A DNA stretch of 64,000 nt from assembly GCF_016234775.1 (NCBI RefSeq), contig NZ_JACRAH010000008.1, positions 55,352 to 119,351 of the forward strand, read 5' to 3'. Each line of letters starts with the position of its first letter. The first letter of the stretch is position 1. Source of the DNA: Aquabacterium sp. (GTDB lineage Bacteria > Pseudomonadota > Gammaproteobacteria > Burkholderiales > Burkholderiaceae_C). The position numbers were made by a program, and so were the translations under genes. Positions 1 to 8,554 of the stretch are shown piece after piece. The notes under the pieces were generated by a model. The model was given only the letters and a program-made list of their open reading frames with translations, ran no database searches and was not told the DNA's origin.

Positions 1-2
1 CC

Positions 3-617
3 CGCGCCGAGCACGTCAACGTTGACGAGACGCGGTATCAGCGTGCCCAGCGGGATGTACGCGAGGCCCTTGATGGGCGCGCCCTTCACATCCGCGGGGT
101 CTATGTATCCCAACAACGGCAACTCATTGGTGGCACGCTCAACTACTCGACAGCCGTCTTCGACTATTGCGCGGGGCTGAAAGAGAAACAGCCAGTCGAA
201 TCCTTCTTCTCCGGGTTCACGCAAGTCAAACCCGTTGTTCCAGGGCAGCCCATGGGAAAGGGCGGTCTTGAGATGTCTTACTGGATCGGCTGCTACAGCG
301 GAACTTCCGCAGGCATGGCCTACACCGCCGTCGAAAACCCGATTGGCAAGGTGTTTGAATGGGGCTTCAACGCCGCGCGCGGGTTCAGCGGCGTGGATCC
401 GATCATGCTCGATGTGGTCGTCGATGTCTATCCGCGCAAAGGCAAGGTTCTGCGCTTCAATTGCACCAAGCAATTGGCCCAGGTCGACTACCTGGATGCC
501 CGCGAACTGGAGACCAACAAGCGCCAGTTGACCGATGCCTACGCCTCGTTGGCGGCCAATTGCATGAAGAACATCCTGATCCAGATCGACGACGACGGCG
601 TGCTGGAGGAAAAGTGA
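3..617 (+). CDS. Conserved hypothetical protein, 5' end outside window
   Basis: The reading frame is open from base 3 to the TGA at 615-617, so the start lies upstream of the window; about 204 codons are visible. I do not recognise the family. The visible part has no obvious membrane segment, has Cys in YWIGCYSG and AANCMKN, and ends in an acidic tail (IDDDGVLEEK). Its stop overlaps the start of the next gene by one base (TGATG), so the two are translationally coupled and probably work together. Internal ATGs such as that at 252 are less likely starts because the frame upstream of them looks equally coding. Confidence 0.6.
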   Translation, partial: RAEHVNVDETRYQRAQRDVREALDGRALHIRGVYVSQQRQLIGGTLNYSTAVFDYCAGLKEKQPVESFFSGFTQVKPVVPGQPMGKGGLEMSYWIGCYSGTSAGMAYTAVENPIGKVFEWGFNAARGFSGVDPIMLDVVVDVYPRKGKVLRFNCTKQLAQVDYLDARELETNKRQLTDAYASLAANCMKNILIQIDDDGVLEEK

Positions 618-1975
618 TGAGCTGCCACACTGGCTTGTTGCGACGCTTGCTGGCTCGGGGCTGTGTGATGGTCGCGCTGGCCCTGATCGCGCTGCCCAGT
701 CATGCGCTTGAGCCATTGGCGTGGACGGCCGAAGAGGTGGCCCTGGCCCGCTCGCCGCAGGCGCTGTTTAACTTCCGCCTTGGGCGCGTCAGCTTCGAGC
801 GCGGCGAGGTCTGCATGAACTGCGGCGACTACTTCAACGCAGATGGCCACGATGACATGCTGGTGAGCGATCGCATGGGCACTTTCCGAGATTTCCTGAA
901 AACATCGCTTCAGGAAAGTGGCTTGTTTTCTACGGATGCGAAGGACCGCCTTGCCATTCGCGCCACGCTGTTGGCCTTCGAACGCAACAGCACGGCCGGG
1001 CGCCGGGCAGAGCAAGAGAGCATCGTGACCGGCGCCACGCTGGTGGCCGCGGCCAAGATCCGATATGAGTTGATGCGTGGTGACGAGCAGCTTGCAAGCT
1101 GGACCGTTGCAACACGGGCCGGATCGAACCGCATCATCGTGCACGATCGCCTGACCGAAACGCTGGACAAGGTGCTCAAGCGCAACATCCAGTCGCTGCT
1201 CTTGCGCATCCGGGCCGATTACGCCGATGCTGTCGACCGGCAAAAAGCCTCCGTAACGCTGCAGGCCCTGGCCGCTGACAGCAACGTGGACAACACGCGA
1301 TCCATTGGTGAGGCCTTGTTGCTTGGTGTGGGCAAGACGATCAGGGCCACGGCCAACGTGGCCGCCGCGAGTGTGGAGTTCATCGCTCAAAACGGCGACG
1401 CGATTCAGCAAGGCGTCGATTCGGTCAACCGGCAGCAGGCAGCCAATCAGCGGGCGGTGAATTCGGCCCTGGGTATCGGGCATCGGGGTGGCGGTGTGTC
1501 GATGGGGGGCGCGTCCACGTCGGCATCACGGGCGGATGACGATGATCGCCGGCCGGGTGGGGATTCGAGTTTGGCTTCAGATTCATCTTCGTCGACTGCG
1601 ACGGGCGCCACGGCCGTCAAAGGCTCGGGTGCCGTGGCCGATGCCAAAGGGAAGGCAATGACCGGGAAGGGCTCGGTGTCTGGTACGTCGAGGATGCCGG
1701 GGGGCGGACTCACGCTGGTGAGCAACCGGGCAGAGCAGGAGCGTGAGCGCGAAGAACAGCAACGCAAGGCCACCGAAGCCCTGCGCCAGCAGGACCTGGC
1801 TCGTGATCAGGTGCAAGCCGACACGTTGGCCCGCCAACGGGAAGAAGACGCACGCAGGAAGGCGCTCGACGACAAGGAGCGCGCAGCCTGCCTGGCGGAT
1901 GTGAGCGCAGGCCGAACGCCTTGCGGCTGCGCCAAATACGGGATGGGACAGTCCTGGAAAACTTGCTCGAAGTAG
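617..1975 (+). CDS. Exported hypothetical protein with low-complexity C-terminal region
   Basis: A 452-residue protein beginning at the ATG that overlaps the previous stop. The N-terminus looks like a signal peptide: Arg-rich start, then a hydrophobic run (MVALALIALPSHA) near residues 18-30, which argues for export. It is followed by a globular part of about 270 residues with a CMNCGDYF motif, a Ser/Gly/Asp-rich linker, a Glu/Arg/Gln-rich probable coiled coil, and a Cys-containing tail (PCGCAKYG). Nothing identifies a reaction. A role as a periplasmic or cell-surface partner of the coupled upstream gene is only inference. The frame also extends upstream to 359, but that overlaps the previous gene deeply and would bury the signal peptide. 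Confidence 0.6.
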   Translation: MSCHTGLLRRLLARGCVMVALALIALPSHALEPLAWTAEEVALARSPQALFNFRLGRVSFERGEVCMNCGDYFNADGHDDMLVSDRMGTFRDFLKTSLQESGLFSTDAKDRLAIRATLLAFERNSTAGRRAEQESIVTGATLVAAAKIRYELMRGDEQLASWTVATRAGSNRIIVHDRLTETLDKVLKRNIQSLLLRIRADYADAVDRQKASVTLQALAADSNVDNTRSIGEALLLGVGKTIRATANVAAASVEFIAQNGDAIQQGVDSVNRQQAANQRAVNSALGIGHRGGGVSMGGASTSASRADDDDRRPGGDSSLASDSSSSTATGATAVKGSGAVADAKGKAMTGKGSVSGTSRMPGGGLTLVSNRAEQEREREEQQRKATEALRQQDLARDQVQADTLARQREEDARRKALDDKERAACLADVSAGRTPCGCAKYGMGQSWKTCSK

Positions 1976-2234
1976 CGGGCTTTGATTCGTGATTCAGGCT
2001 TCGCAGCGACCGTGATGATGAGCCTGCCCGAAGGGGTTAGTAAGCGGGTTTTCCATCTGCCGTTAGATTCTTCCTGTACATGAATTCACTCCTCAAGTCG
2101 GGGTGAATGGGGCGAGAGCACGTAGAAATCATCGCTTCCCGCCTTCCGTCTCTTCTTGCCGCTTTTTAGAGTCAGAGCGTCCCTTTCGTTCTGTCACTGA
2201 TCGCGCGACACAGCGCGAGCCCGAGGAGCAAGCC

Positions 2235-5090
2235 ATGACCAAACCTATCCGCAAGGGCCTCAGGGCCTTGACTCTGTTGCAGGCTCTGGCCGGAACAGTG
2301 GCATCAGCGTTGCCCGTCGTCGTGCTGACGCCTCAGATGGCGCAAGCAGCGTCACCCTCGTTCATGGCCTTCGAAAGCGGCCAGGTGCGCCCTCTGGCCC
2401 TGTCGTCGGACGGTTCGCGCCTGTTTGCGCTGAACACACCGAACAACACCCTGGAGGTTTTCAACGTTACCAGCAGCGGCCTGCAGCTGTTTGCACGCGT
2501 GCCGGTTGGTATGGAGCCGGTGGCACTGGCGCTGCGCAATGACAACGAGGTCTGGGTCGTCAATCACCTGTCTGACAGTGTCAGCATCGTGAGCCTGGAG
2601 GGCGCACCGCGTGTCGTGCGCACCTTGCTGGTGGGCGACGAGCCGCGTGACATCGTGTTCGCCGGCTCGCCCGCCAAGGCCTTCGTCACCACGGCGCATC
2701 GGGGGCAGCAACGCCTGGACCCAACGCTGTCTCTGGTGCCTGGCGCAGGTGATCCCAAGTTGACCACGCCTGGTGTGGGCCGTGCGGATGTGTGGGTGTT
2801 CAACCCGGGCACCATGGGCAACACGGCTGGGGGCGTCCCTCGCAAGATCATGAGCTTCTTCGCGGACACGCCGCGTGCGCTGGCCGTCAGCCCGGACCGA
2901 AGCACGGTCTACGTGGCGGCCTTCAAGTCGGGCAACGAGACCTCCTCGCTTAACGAGGAACTGGTGTGCAACAGCTGGGAGCTCAATACACCGTGTGACG
3001 TGAAGGGCAAGACCATGCCAGGTGGCCGCCTGGGCCCTCAGACCAACGCGGAAGGCAAGCCCGCACCCAAGACGGGTTTGCTGGTCAAGTTCAATCGCAC
3101 CACCGGCCATTGGGAAGACGTGAAGGGTCGCAACTGGGATGCGGCTGTCGAGTTCAGTCTGCCCGACAAGGATGTGTTCGCGGTGGATGCCAACTTGTTG
3201 ACAGAGAAGACGGCCTACAGGCACGTCGGCACGACCTTGTTCAACATGGTGGTCAACCCGGTGAGTGGCAAGCTATATGTGACCAACACCGAAGCCAACA
3301 ACATGACCCGCTTTGAAGGGCCGGGTAAGTTCGGCGGTTCGACCGTGCAAGGCAAGATTGCGCTGTCTCGCGTGACGGTGATCGCCAATGCAGTGGTCAT
3401 GCCGCGCCATCTCAACAAGCACATCGACTACACGAAGTTGGTCAATGACCCGGGCTTTGATACCAGTGCAAAGGACCACAGCTTGTCCATGCCGCTGGAG
3501 ATGGCCGTGACCAAGGATGGCCAGACGCTGTATGTGACGGCCTACGGCTCCAGCCGCATCGGTGTCTTCAATACGGCGGAGATCGAAAGCGACACCTTCA
3601 ATCCGAAGCAGGCCAGCGCCAGATACATCAATGTCACGGGCGGTGGCCCCAGTGGCATCGTGCTGGATGAAACACGCGGTCGCATGTATGTGATGACGCG
3701 TTTTGATAACGCCGTGAAGGTGATCAACCTCGCTACCCGCGCTGAAGTGTTCCAGGTGGCGCTGCCTAACCCTGAGCCAGCGGCCGTCGTGGCCGGGCGA
3801 CCCATGCTGTACGACGCACGTCGCTCGTCCGCCAATGGCGAGGCGTCGTGCGCCAGTTGCCATATCTTTGGAGACGTGGACGATCTGGCCTGGGATCTGG
3901 GCAATCCTGATGATGTGGTGACCAAGAGCCCGATTCCAGGCAAGTTCACCCAAGGTCTCGAGTTCCAAGGGGCCAAGTTTATTTTCAACGTCAAGAACCC
4001 GATCAACGGCAGCGATGACCCCAAGGACTTCCATCCCATGAAGGGGCCTATGGTCACGCAGACCCTCAAGGGCATGCGCAATTCAGGTGCGATGCACTGG
4101 CGTGGTGATCGCTCCAACGGCATCTTTGGCGTTCACGCCACCGATGCGAACCTGTCGTTCAAGAACTTCGCGGTGGCTTTTGCTGGCCTGCTGGGCAACG
4201 CTGCCCCCATGAGTGAAGCCGATATGCAGACGTTTTCGGATTTCATGCTGCAAGTGCAATTGCCGCCCAACCCCATCCGCAACCTGGACAACTCGCTCAC
4301 CGCAGCGCAGAAACGCGGCAAGGACTTCTACTTTGGTGATCGCCCATCCGATGGCTTCAAGCTGGTGATCGGTGGCAAGTCCGTGACCAGCAACAACAAC
4401 TGCAATGGTTGCCACACGGTGGACCCGGCCCAGGGCATGTACGGCACGGGGCACATGCAGAGCTTCGAGGGGATCTCGCAAATTGTGAAGGTGCCGCAGT
4501 TGCGCAATATGTACCAGAAGGTGGGGCGTTTTGGTTCGCCAGCGGTTCCCTTCTCTACAGCTGCCGGAACCGGCTTCCAGGGTGACCAGGTGCGTGGCTT
4601 CGGCTTTGTGCACGATGGCTCGGCCGATACCTTGGCGCATTTCTTCACCGTACGCGTGTTCAGCCCGACACTGAATTCAGGCTTCCCCTTGTTCAATCCG
4701 GATGCCACGCGCCGCGACGTGTCTGATTTCATGCACGCCATGGACAGCGATCTGGCACCCATCGTGGGGCAGCAAGTGACCTTGACCGCGGGTAACGCCA
4801 CGGCAGTTGGTTCACGTATCGCGCTGTTGTTGGCGCGCGCCCGCGCCCCATTCGTATCAAAGGAGTTGGGCGGTAACGTCACGGAGTGTGATTTGATCGC
4901 TCAAGTGGTCGAGGCGGGTGTGCGTCGTGGCTATGTCTATGACACGAGCAGCGCCAGTTTCTTGTCTGGCGATGGTCAAAAGCGCAGCGAAGCGGGTATG
5001 CGCGCGCTGGCTTTGACGCCAGGTCAGGAAGTGACTTACACGTGTACGCCGCCAGGCTCTGGTGCACGTATGGCGGCGGCAACATACTGA
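2235..5090 (+). CDS. Secreted YVTN-type beta-propeller protein with two c-type heme sites
   Basis: 951 residues from the ATG preceded by GAGGA at 2223. A signal peptide ends near AQAA (about residue 39). Residues 40-530 carry repeated propeller blades of the kind SSDGSRLFALNTPNNTLEV and TKDGQTLYVTAYGSSRIGV, typical of YVTN/lactonase-like propellers. Two covalent heme sites follow: CASCH at residues 539-543 and CNGCH at 723-727, in a region resembling diheme cytochrome c peroxidases. The expected location is the periplasm or outer surface, with a role in electron transfer or a peroxidase/dehydrogenase reaction; the substrate cannot be read from sequence. A strong hairpin follows the gene. The next gene is a regulator on the same strand, 243 bases away. 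Confidence 0.82.
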   Translation: MTKPIRKGLRALTLLQALAGTVASALPVVVLTPQMAQAASPSFMAFESGQVRPLALSSDGSRLFALNTPNNTLEVFNVTSSGLQLFARVPVGMEPVALALRNDNEVWVVNHLSDSVSIVSLEGAPRVVRTLLVGDEPRDIVFAGSPAKAFVTTAHRGQQRLDPTLSLVPGAGDPKLTTPGVGRADVWVFNPGTMGNTAGGVPRKIMSFFADTPRALAVSPDRSTVYVAAFKSGNETSSLNEELVCNSWELNTPCDVKGKTMPGGRLGPQTNAEGKPAPKTGLLVKFNRTTGHWEDVKGRNWDAAVEFSLPDKDVFAVDANLLTEKTAYRHVGTTLFNMVVNPVSGKLYVTNTEANNMTRFEGPGKFGGSTVQGKIALSRVTVIANAVVMPRHLNKHIDYTKLVNDPGFDTSAKDHSLSMPLEMAVTKDGQTLYVTAYGSSRIGVFNTAEIESDTFNPKQASARYINVTGGGPSGIVLDETRGRMYVMTRFDNAVKVINLATRAEVFQVALPNPEPAAVVAGRPMLYDARRSSANGEASCASCHIFGDVDDLAWDLGNPDDVVTKSPIPGKFTQGLEFQGAKFIFNVKNPINGSDDPKDFHPMKGPMVTQTLKGMRNSGAMHWRGDRSNGIFGVHATDANLSFKNFAVAFAGLLGNAAPMSEADMQTFSDFMLQVQLPPNPIRNLDNSLTAAQKRGKDFYFGDRPSDGFKLVIGGKSVTSNNNCNGCHTVDPAQGMYGTGHMQSFEGISQIVKVPQLRNMYQKVGRFGSPAVPFSTAAGTGFQGDQVRGFGFVHDGSADTLAHFFTVRVFSPTLNSGFPLFNPDATRRDVSDFMHAMDSDLAPIVGQQVTLTAGNATAVGSRIALLLARARAPFVSKELGGNVTECDLIAQVVEAGVRRGYVYDTSSASFLSGDGQKRSEAGMRALALTPGQEVTYTCTPPGSGARMAAATY

Positions 5091-5124
5091 TCTGACTTGG
5101 CGCGCTTCAGGCGCCATCTACAAA

Positions 5125-5175
5125 GGGCCCGTTCATAGGCAGCAATGTTTGCCCGTGAACGGGCCGGTTTGTTTG
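5125..5175 (+). terminator. Rho-independent terminator after propeller-cytochrome gene
   Basis: A 10-base-pair stem (GGCCCGTTCA at 5126-5135 with TGAACGGGCC at 5156-5165) is followed by the T-rich stretch GGTTTGTTTG. It lies 35 bases after the stop codon at 5090. The loop is 20 bases, a little long for a terminator, and the T-run is interrupted. Confidence 0.6.
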
Positions 5176-5333
5176 TCAGCATCGATTTCCGAGCAGGGTA
5201 TTCAGTCGGAGTGACTTTCGTTCAGTGATGGTCTGGACGGTCTCTTCTACACTTCTGCCCGCAGTACACGGGTCTTGCCTCGACGTGATCGAAGGCGGGG
5301 TACTTTGGTCATCACAAATCACACAAGCCGGTT

Positions 5334-8300
5334 ATGAATGATGCGCAGCCCCCGGTGCCACCTTCCGCGGGAAGGGTCCGCCTGGATGCTGAGGTACTCA
5401 AAGCCATAAGGCACGAGCTTGGGTTGAGTCAGGAGGCGTTTGCGCTGGCGTGCTTCGAGCGGCAGTTGTGCGTCTCCATCGCTTCCGTGAAGCGCGCTGA
5501 AACAGGCAAGAGCTTGTTGCTGAGAACGGCGAGGCACCTGGCAGAGTTTCATGGCTTGCCTCTCCAGTCCTTGTTGTTGCCTGGCGCGCCAGATGAGGAC
5601 GTCACGCCCCTGTTTGACGTGGGCGAGCTGCGGCGCGAATCGGATGTCAGCCAGCTGGATGGTCGGCTCGTTCAGTTGTTGTGTGTGTGGCCTGTGTCTG
5701 ATCGCGAGCGCCCCGTGATCGAAGCCAGCTTGCAAGACGATGGCGCCATGCTGATGCCGCCGCCGAGTCTGGATGCCGTGCTGGCGGTGTTTGGTCTGCC
5801 CAAGACACAAAGAGGTGATCTGGCGCGTTGCCTGTCGGCGGCATCTCGCTGGCGCGACCGCCATGTGCTGATATCGGGCGGCAAGTGGATGGATCCGGTG
5901 CTGGAGTGGCCGCATGACTGCATGCAGACCTGGGTACGCAGGCAGGCACCTGCCATCTATGTGCATTGCTCCATGTTCGGGCAGGTACGCGCGTTGCATC
6001 AGGTCGAGGCAGTCAGCCACGTCGAGCTGGGGCGAATGGGCGCGGCGCATCGTCAGGTACGGCGCCAGTTTGCGCTGGCGGGGCGGCAGCACGAGCTGCG
6101 CCTGCATGGCAGCTTGCTCAACAGTGTACTGTCCGATCAGCAAAGCCAGGTGATGCTGGTGCAAGGCATGGCGGGCATGGGCAAGTCCCGCTTGCTGGCT
6201 GAAATGATCGACATGGCGCAGCAACACTTTTTGTGCGCTGTGCTGGTGGAGATCCAGGACTTCGGTGGTGACCGTCATCGCGAGGTGTGTGGCTCCTTGC
6301 TCAAGTCGCTGCTGGACCTGCATGAGGTCACGCCTTTCTGGGATCAGCTGGTTAGCCAGCGTGTGGCGCATGTCGGTTTGTCCGCGGATCAGATGCTGGT
6401 GTGCAAGGAAATGCTGGCCATGAGCTTGAGTGCCGAGGAGCGCATGGTCCTGCAGGCGATGGGGCATGCTACGCGTAGCCAGTTGCTGGTTCAGTTGCTG
6501 GTGCGGATCATCTCGCGCATGGCGTTGCAACGCCCCATGCTCATCGTGGTGGAAGACGCCCACTGGGCTTCGGCCAGTACCATCGAGACGCTCGCCAGGG
6601 TGATGGCGGCCTGCCACGAGTCACAGGTGCTGTGGGTGTTGTCCGGGCGTGTGGAGGAACCTCAGCGCCTGGCGGATCTGCAGCGCATGATCCCGGATGT
6701 GGCCGTCACCTCCTTGAGCCTGGCACCGTTGCGGCCGGCCGAAGTCAAGGACCTGCTGCACCAGTTCGGCCATGTGGATGAGGCATGGCGCACGCAGTGC
6801 ATGCAGCGCGCACAAGGTCATCCTCTGTTTCTGACGCAGCTGCTGATGGCGGATCGGCATGAGCAGTTGCCAGACAACTTCCAGCATCTGCTGCAGGTTC
6901 GCCTGGATGAAGTGTCGCCACAGGATCGCCATGCCTTGCGCCTGGCTGCGGTGCTGGGCCAGCCTTTCAACACCGATGACATCCATGCCCTGATGCCCAC
7001 GCCAGGGTACGAGCTGGATGCCCTGGTACAGCATTGCCTGCTGCGCCACCTGGATGGCGATCGCTTCGATTTCCTGCATGCCTTGATTCGCCAGGGGATC
7101 TACGAGGTGTTGCCCTTCAGGCAGAGAGAGGCCATGCATGTGCAGGTGGCGCAGCATTTCGAGTCTCGTGATGCGAGCTTGTATGCCCAACACTTGCATC
7201 TGGCCAGGCAGGCCCAGGCGCCAGCAGCGCTGTTGTCTGCCGCACGGCAACGTCATGAAGATTTCGATCATGAGGCCGCCTTGTCGCTGTTGCTGATGTA
7301 CGGTGACGTTGACTATGCGCCGCGCGATGCGTATGCACACGCCATGGTGCTGGGTGATGTACACGCCAAGATGGGGAGCATGCCGCAAGCCCGCGGTGCG
7401 TATGAGCAGGCCGTTGTGCATGCACCGGATGTGGTGGCGCGTCTGAAAGCCAAAGTGGCCCTGGCTGGCGTGCTCAATGTGCTGGAAGAACTGACTGCCG
7501 AAGAAGCCTTGATCGACGAGGCCCTGCCGGAGGCCGAAGCGGCAGGCGCGCTGGCGCAACTGGCGGCACTGCATTACCTCAAGGGCAACCTGTATTTCCC
7601 GCGTGGCGATGTACAGCGCAGCCGCATGCACCATGGCCTGGCGATGGCGCATGCACAGCAGGCCGGTGCGGCGCGCCTGCAAGCCCAGGCGCTCAGTGGT
7701 CTGGGCGATTCCTACTATGCAGAAGGCCTGATGCACACGGCGAACGACCACTTCGTCCGTTGCCTGCGCCTGTGTGACGCGCACAGCCTGCGAGACATCG
7801 AGGCCTCAAACCGCTTCATGCTGGCTACCACGCAGATCTATCTGTGCCATACGCCGCAGGCCTTGACCGAGGCGGCGGCGTCTGCCGCGCTGGCTCGGCG
7901 TGTGGGCAATCGTCGGGCCGAGGTGGTGTCACGCCTGACGGCGAGCTGGGTCGAACTGGGCGCAGGCCGTCCCCAGGAGGCCCTGTTCCACGTCAACGAG
8001 GGGCTGATGATCAGCCGCGCGATGGGCGCCATGCGTTTCGAACCCTTCCTGCAGGAAGCGCAGGCCCGGGCCTTGTATGCGGCTGGCGATGAGTCGCAGG
8101 CTCAGCGCGTCATTCAATATGCGCTGGACAGCGTCGAGCGGCTCAAGCTGCACGCCTTCATCGGCCCATGGGTCATGGGGACCTGGGCCTTGCTGCACAG
8201 CCAGGATGATCGCGCCCTGGCCATGATCGAGCGAGGTCAGGCGCAGATCGAGCGTGGCTGCGTGGCCCACAACGTGTACCGCTTCCATGCCAGTGCGATG

Positions 8301-8531
8301 GAGGTGTGCACGTTGAACGGGCATCACGAGGTGGCGCGGCGCCTGGGTGAGGCCTGGCTGCAGCGCACCGGGCAGGAGCCCACACCCTGGGTGAGCCTGT
8401 TGCATGCCTTCATGCTGCAATGCCAGGAATCGGATGCCTTGCCGCACCCTGACCATCCCGCGTGGATGGCCTTGCGTGAGCAGCAGATCCTGCACGTGCT
8501 GCTCAAGTTGCCCAGGGTGCTGTTGCGTTGA
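5334..8531 (+). CDS. Large STAND-type regulator: HTH, degenerate cyclase-like domain, ATPase, TPR-like repeats
   Basis: A 1065-residue protein. Residues about 15-75 resemble an XRE-type helix-turn-helix (LSQEAFALACFE, SVKRAETG). Residues about 105-260 resemble the outline of a class III nucleotide cyclase as found fused to such ATPases, but lack the metal-binding Asp residues, so this part is probably inactive. A Walker A motif (GMAGMGKS, residues 278-285) and Walker B (LIVVEDAHW, about 403-411) define a STAND/AAA NTPase. From about 620 onward there are alanine-rich helical repeats of TPR type. Such proteins switch on ligand binding and control transcription. The target is unknown; the adjacent cytochrome gene is a candidate. 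The gene is convergent with the FAD oxidoreductase, 23 bases away. Confidence 0.78.
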   Translation: MNDAQPPVPPSAGRVRLDAEVLKAIRHELGLSQEAFALACFERQLCVSIASVKRAETGKSLLLRTARHLAEFHGLPLQSLLLPGAPDEDVTPLFDVGELRRESDVSQLDGRLVQLLCVWPVSDRERPVIEASLQDDGAMLMPPPSLDAVLAVFGLPKTQRGDLARCLSAASRWRDRHVLISGGKWMDPVLEWPHDCMQTWVRRQAPAIYVHCSMFGQVRALHQVEAVSHVELGRMGAAHRQVRRQFALAGRQHELRLHGSLLNSVLSDQQSQVMLVQGMAGMGKSRLLAEMIDMAQQHFLCAVLVEIQDFGGDRHREVCGSLLKSLLDLHEVTPFWDQLVSQRVAHVGLSADQMLVCKEMLAMSLSAEERMVLQAMGHATRSQLLVQLLVRIISRMALQRPMLIVVEDAHWASASTIETLARVMAACHESQVLWVLSGRVEEPQRLADLQRMIPDVAVTSLSLAPLRPAEVKDLLHQFGHVDEAWRTQCMQRAQGHPLFLTQLLMADRHEQLPDNFQHLLQVRLDEVSPQDRHALRLAAVLGQPFNTDDIHALMPTPGYELDALVQHCLLRHLDGDRFDFLHALIRQGIYEVLPFRQREAMHVQVAQHFESRDASLYAQHLHLARQAQAPAALLSAARQRHEDFDHEAALSLLLMYGDVDYAPRDAYAHAMVLGDVHAKMGSMPQARGAYEQAVVHAPDVVARLKAKVALAGVLNVLEELTAEEALIDEALPEAEAAGALAQLAALHYLKGNLYFPRGDVQRSRMHHGLAMAHAQQAGAARLQAQALSGLGDSYYAEGLMHTANDHFVRCLRLCDAHSLRDIEASNRFMLATTQIYLCHTPQALTEAAASAALARRVGNRRAEVVSRLTASWVELGAGRPQEALFHVNEGLMISRAMGAMRFEPFLQEAQARALYAAGDESQAQRVIQYALDSVERLKLHAFIGPWVMGTWALLHSQDDRALAMIERGQAQIERGCVAHNVYRFHASAMEVCTLNGHHEVARRLGEAWLQRTGQEPTPWVSLLHAFMLQCQESDALPHPDHPAWMALREQQILHVLLKLPRVLLR

Positions 8532-8554
8532 TCGTGCGCTGATCTTGTGCTGCT

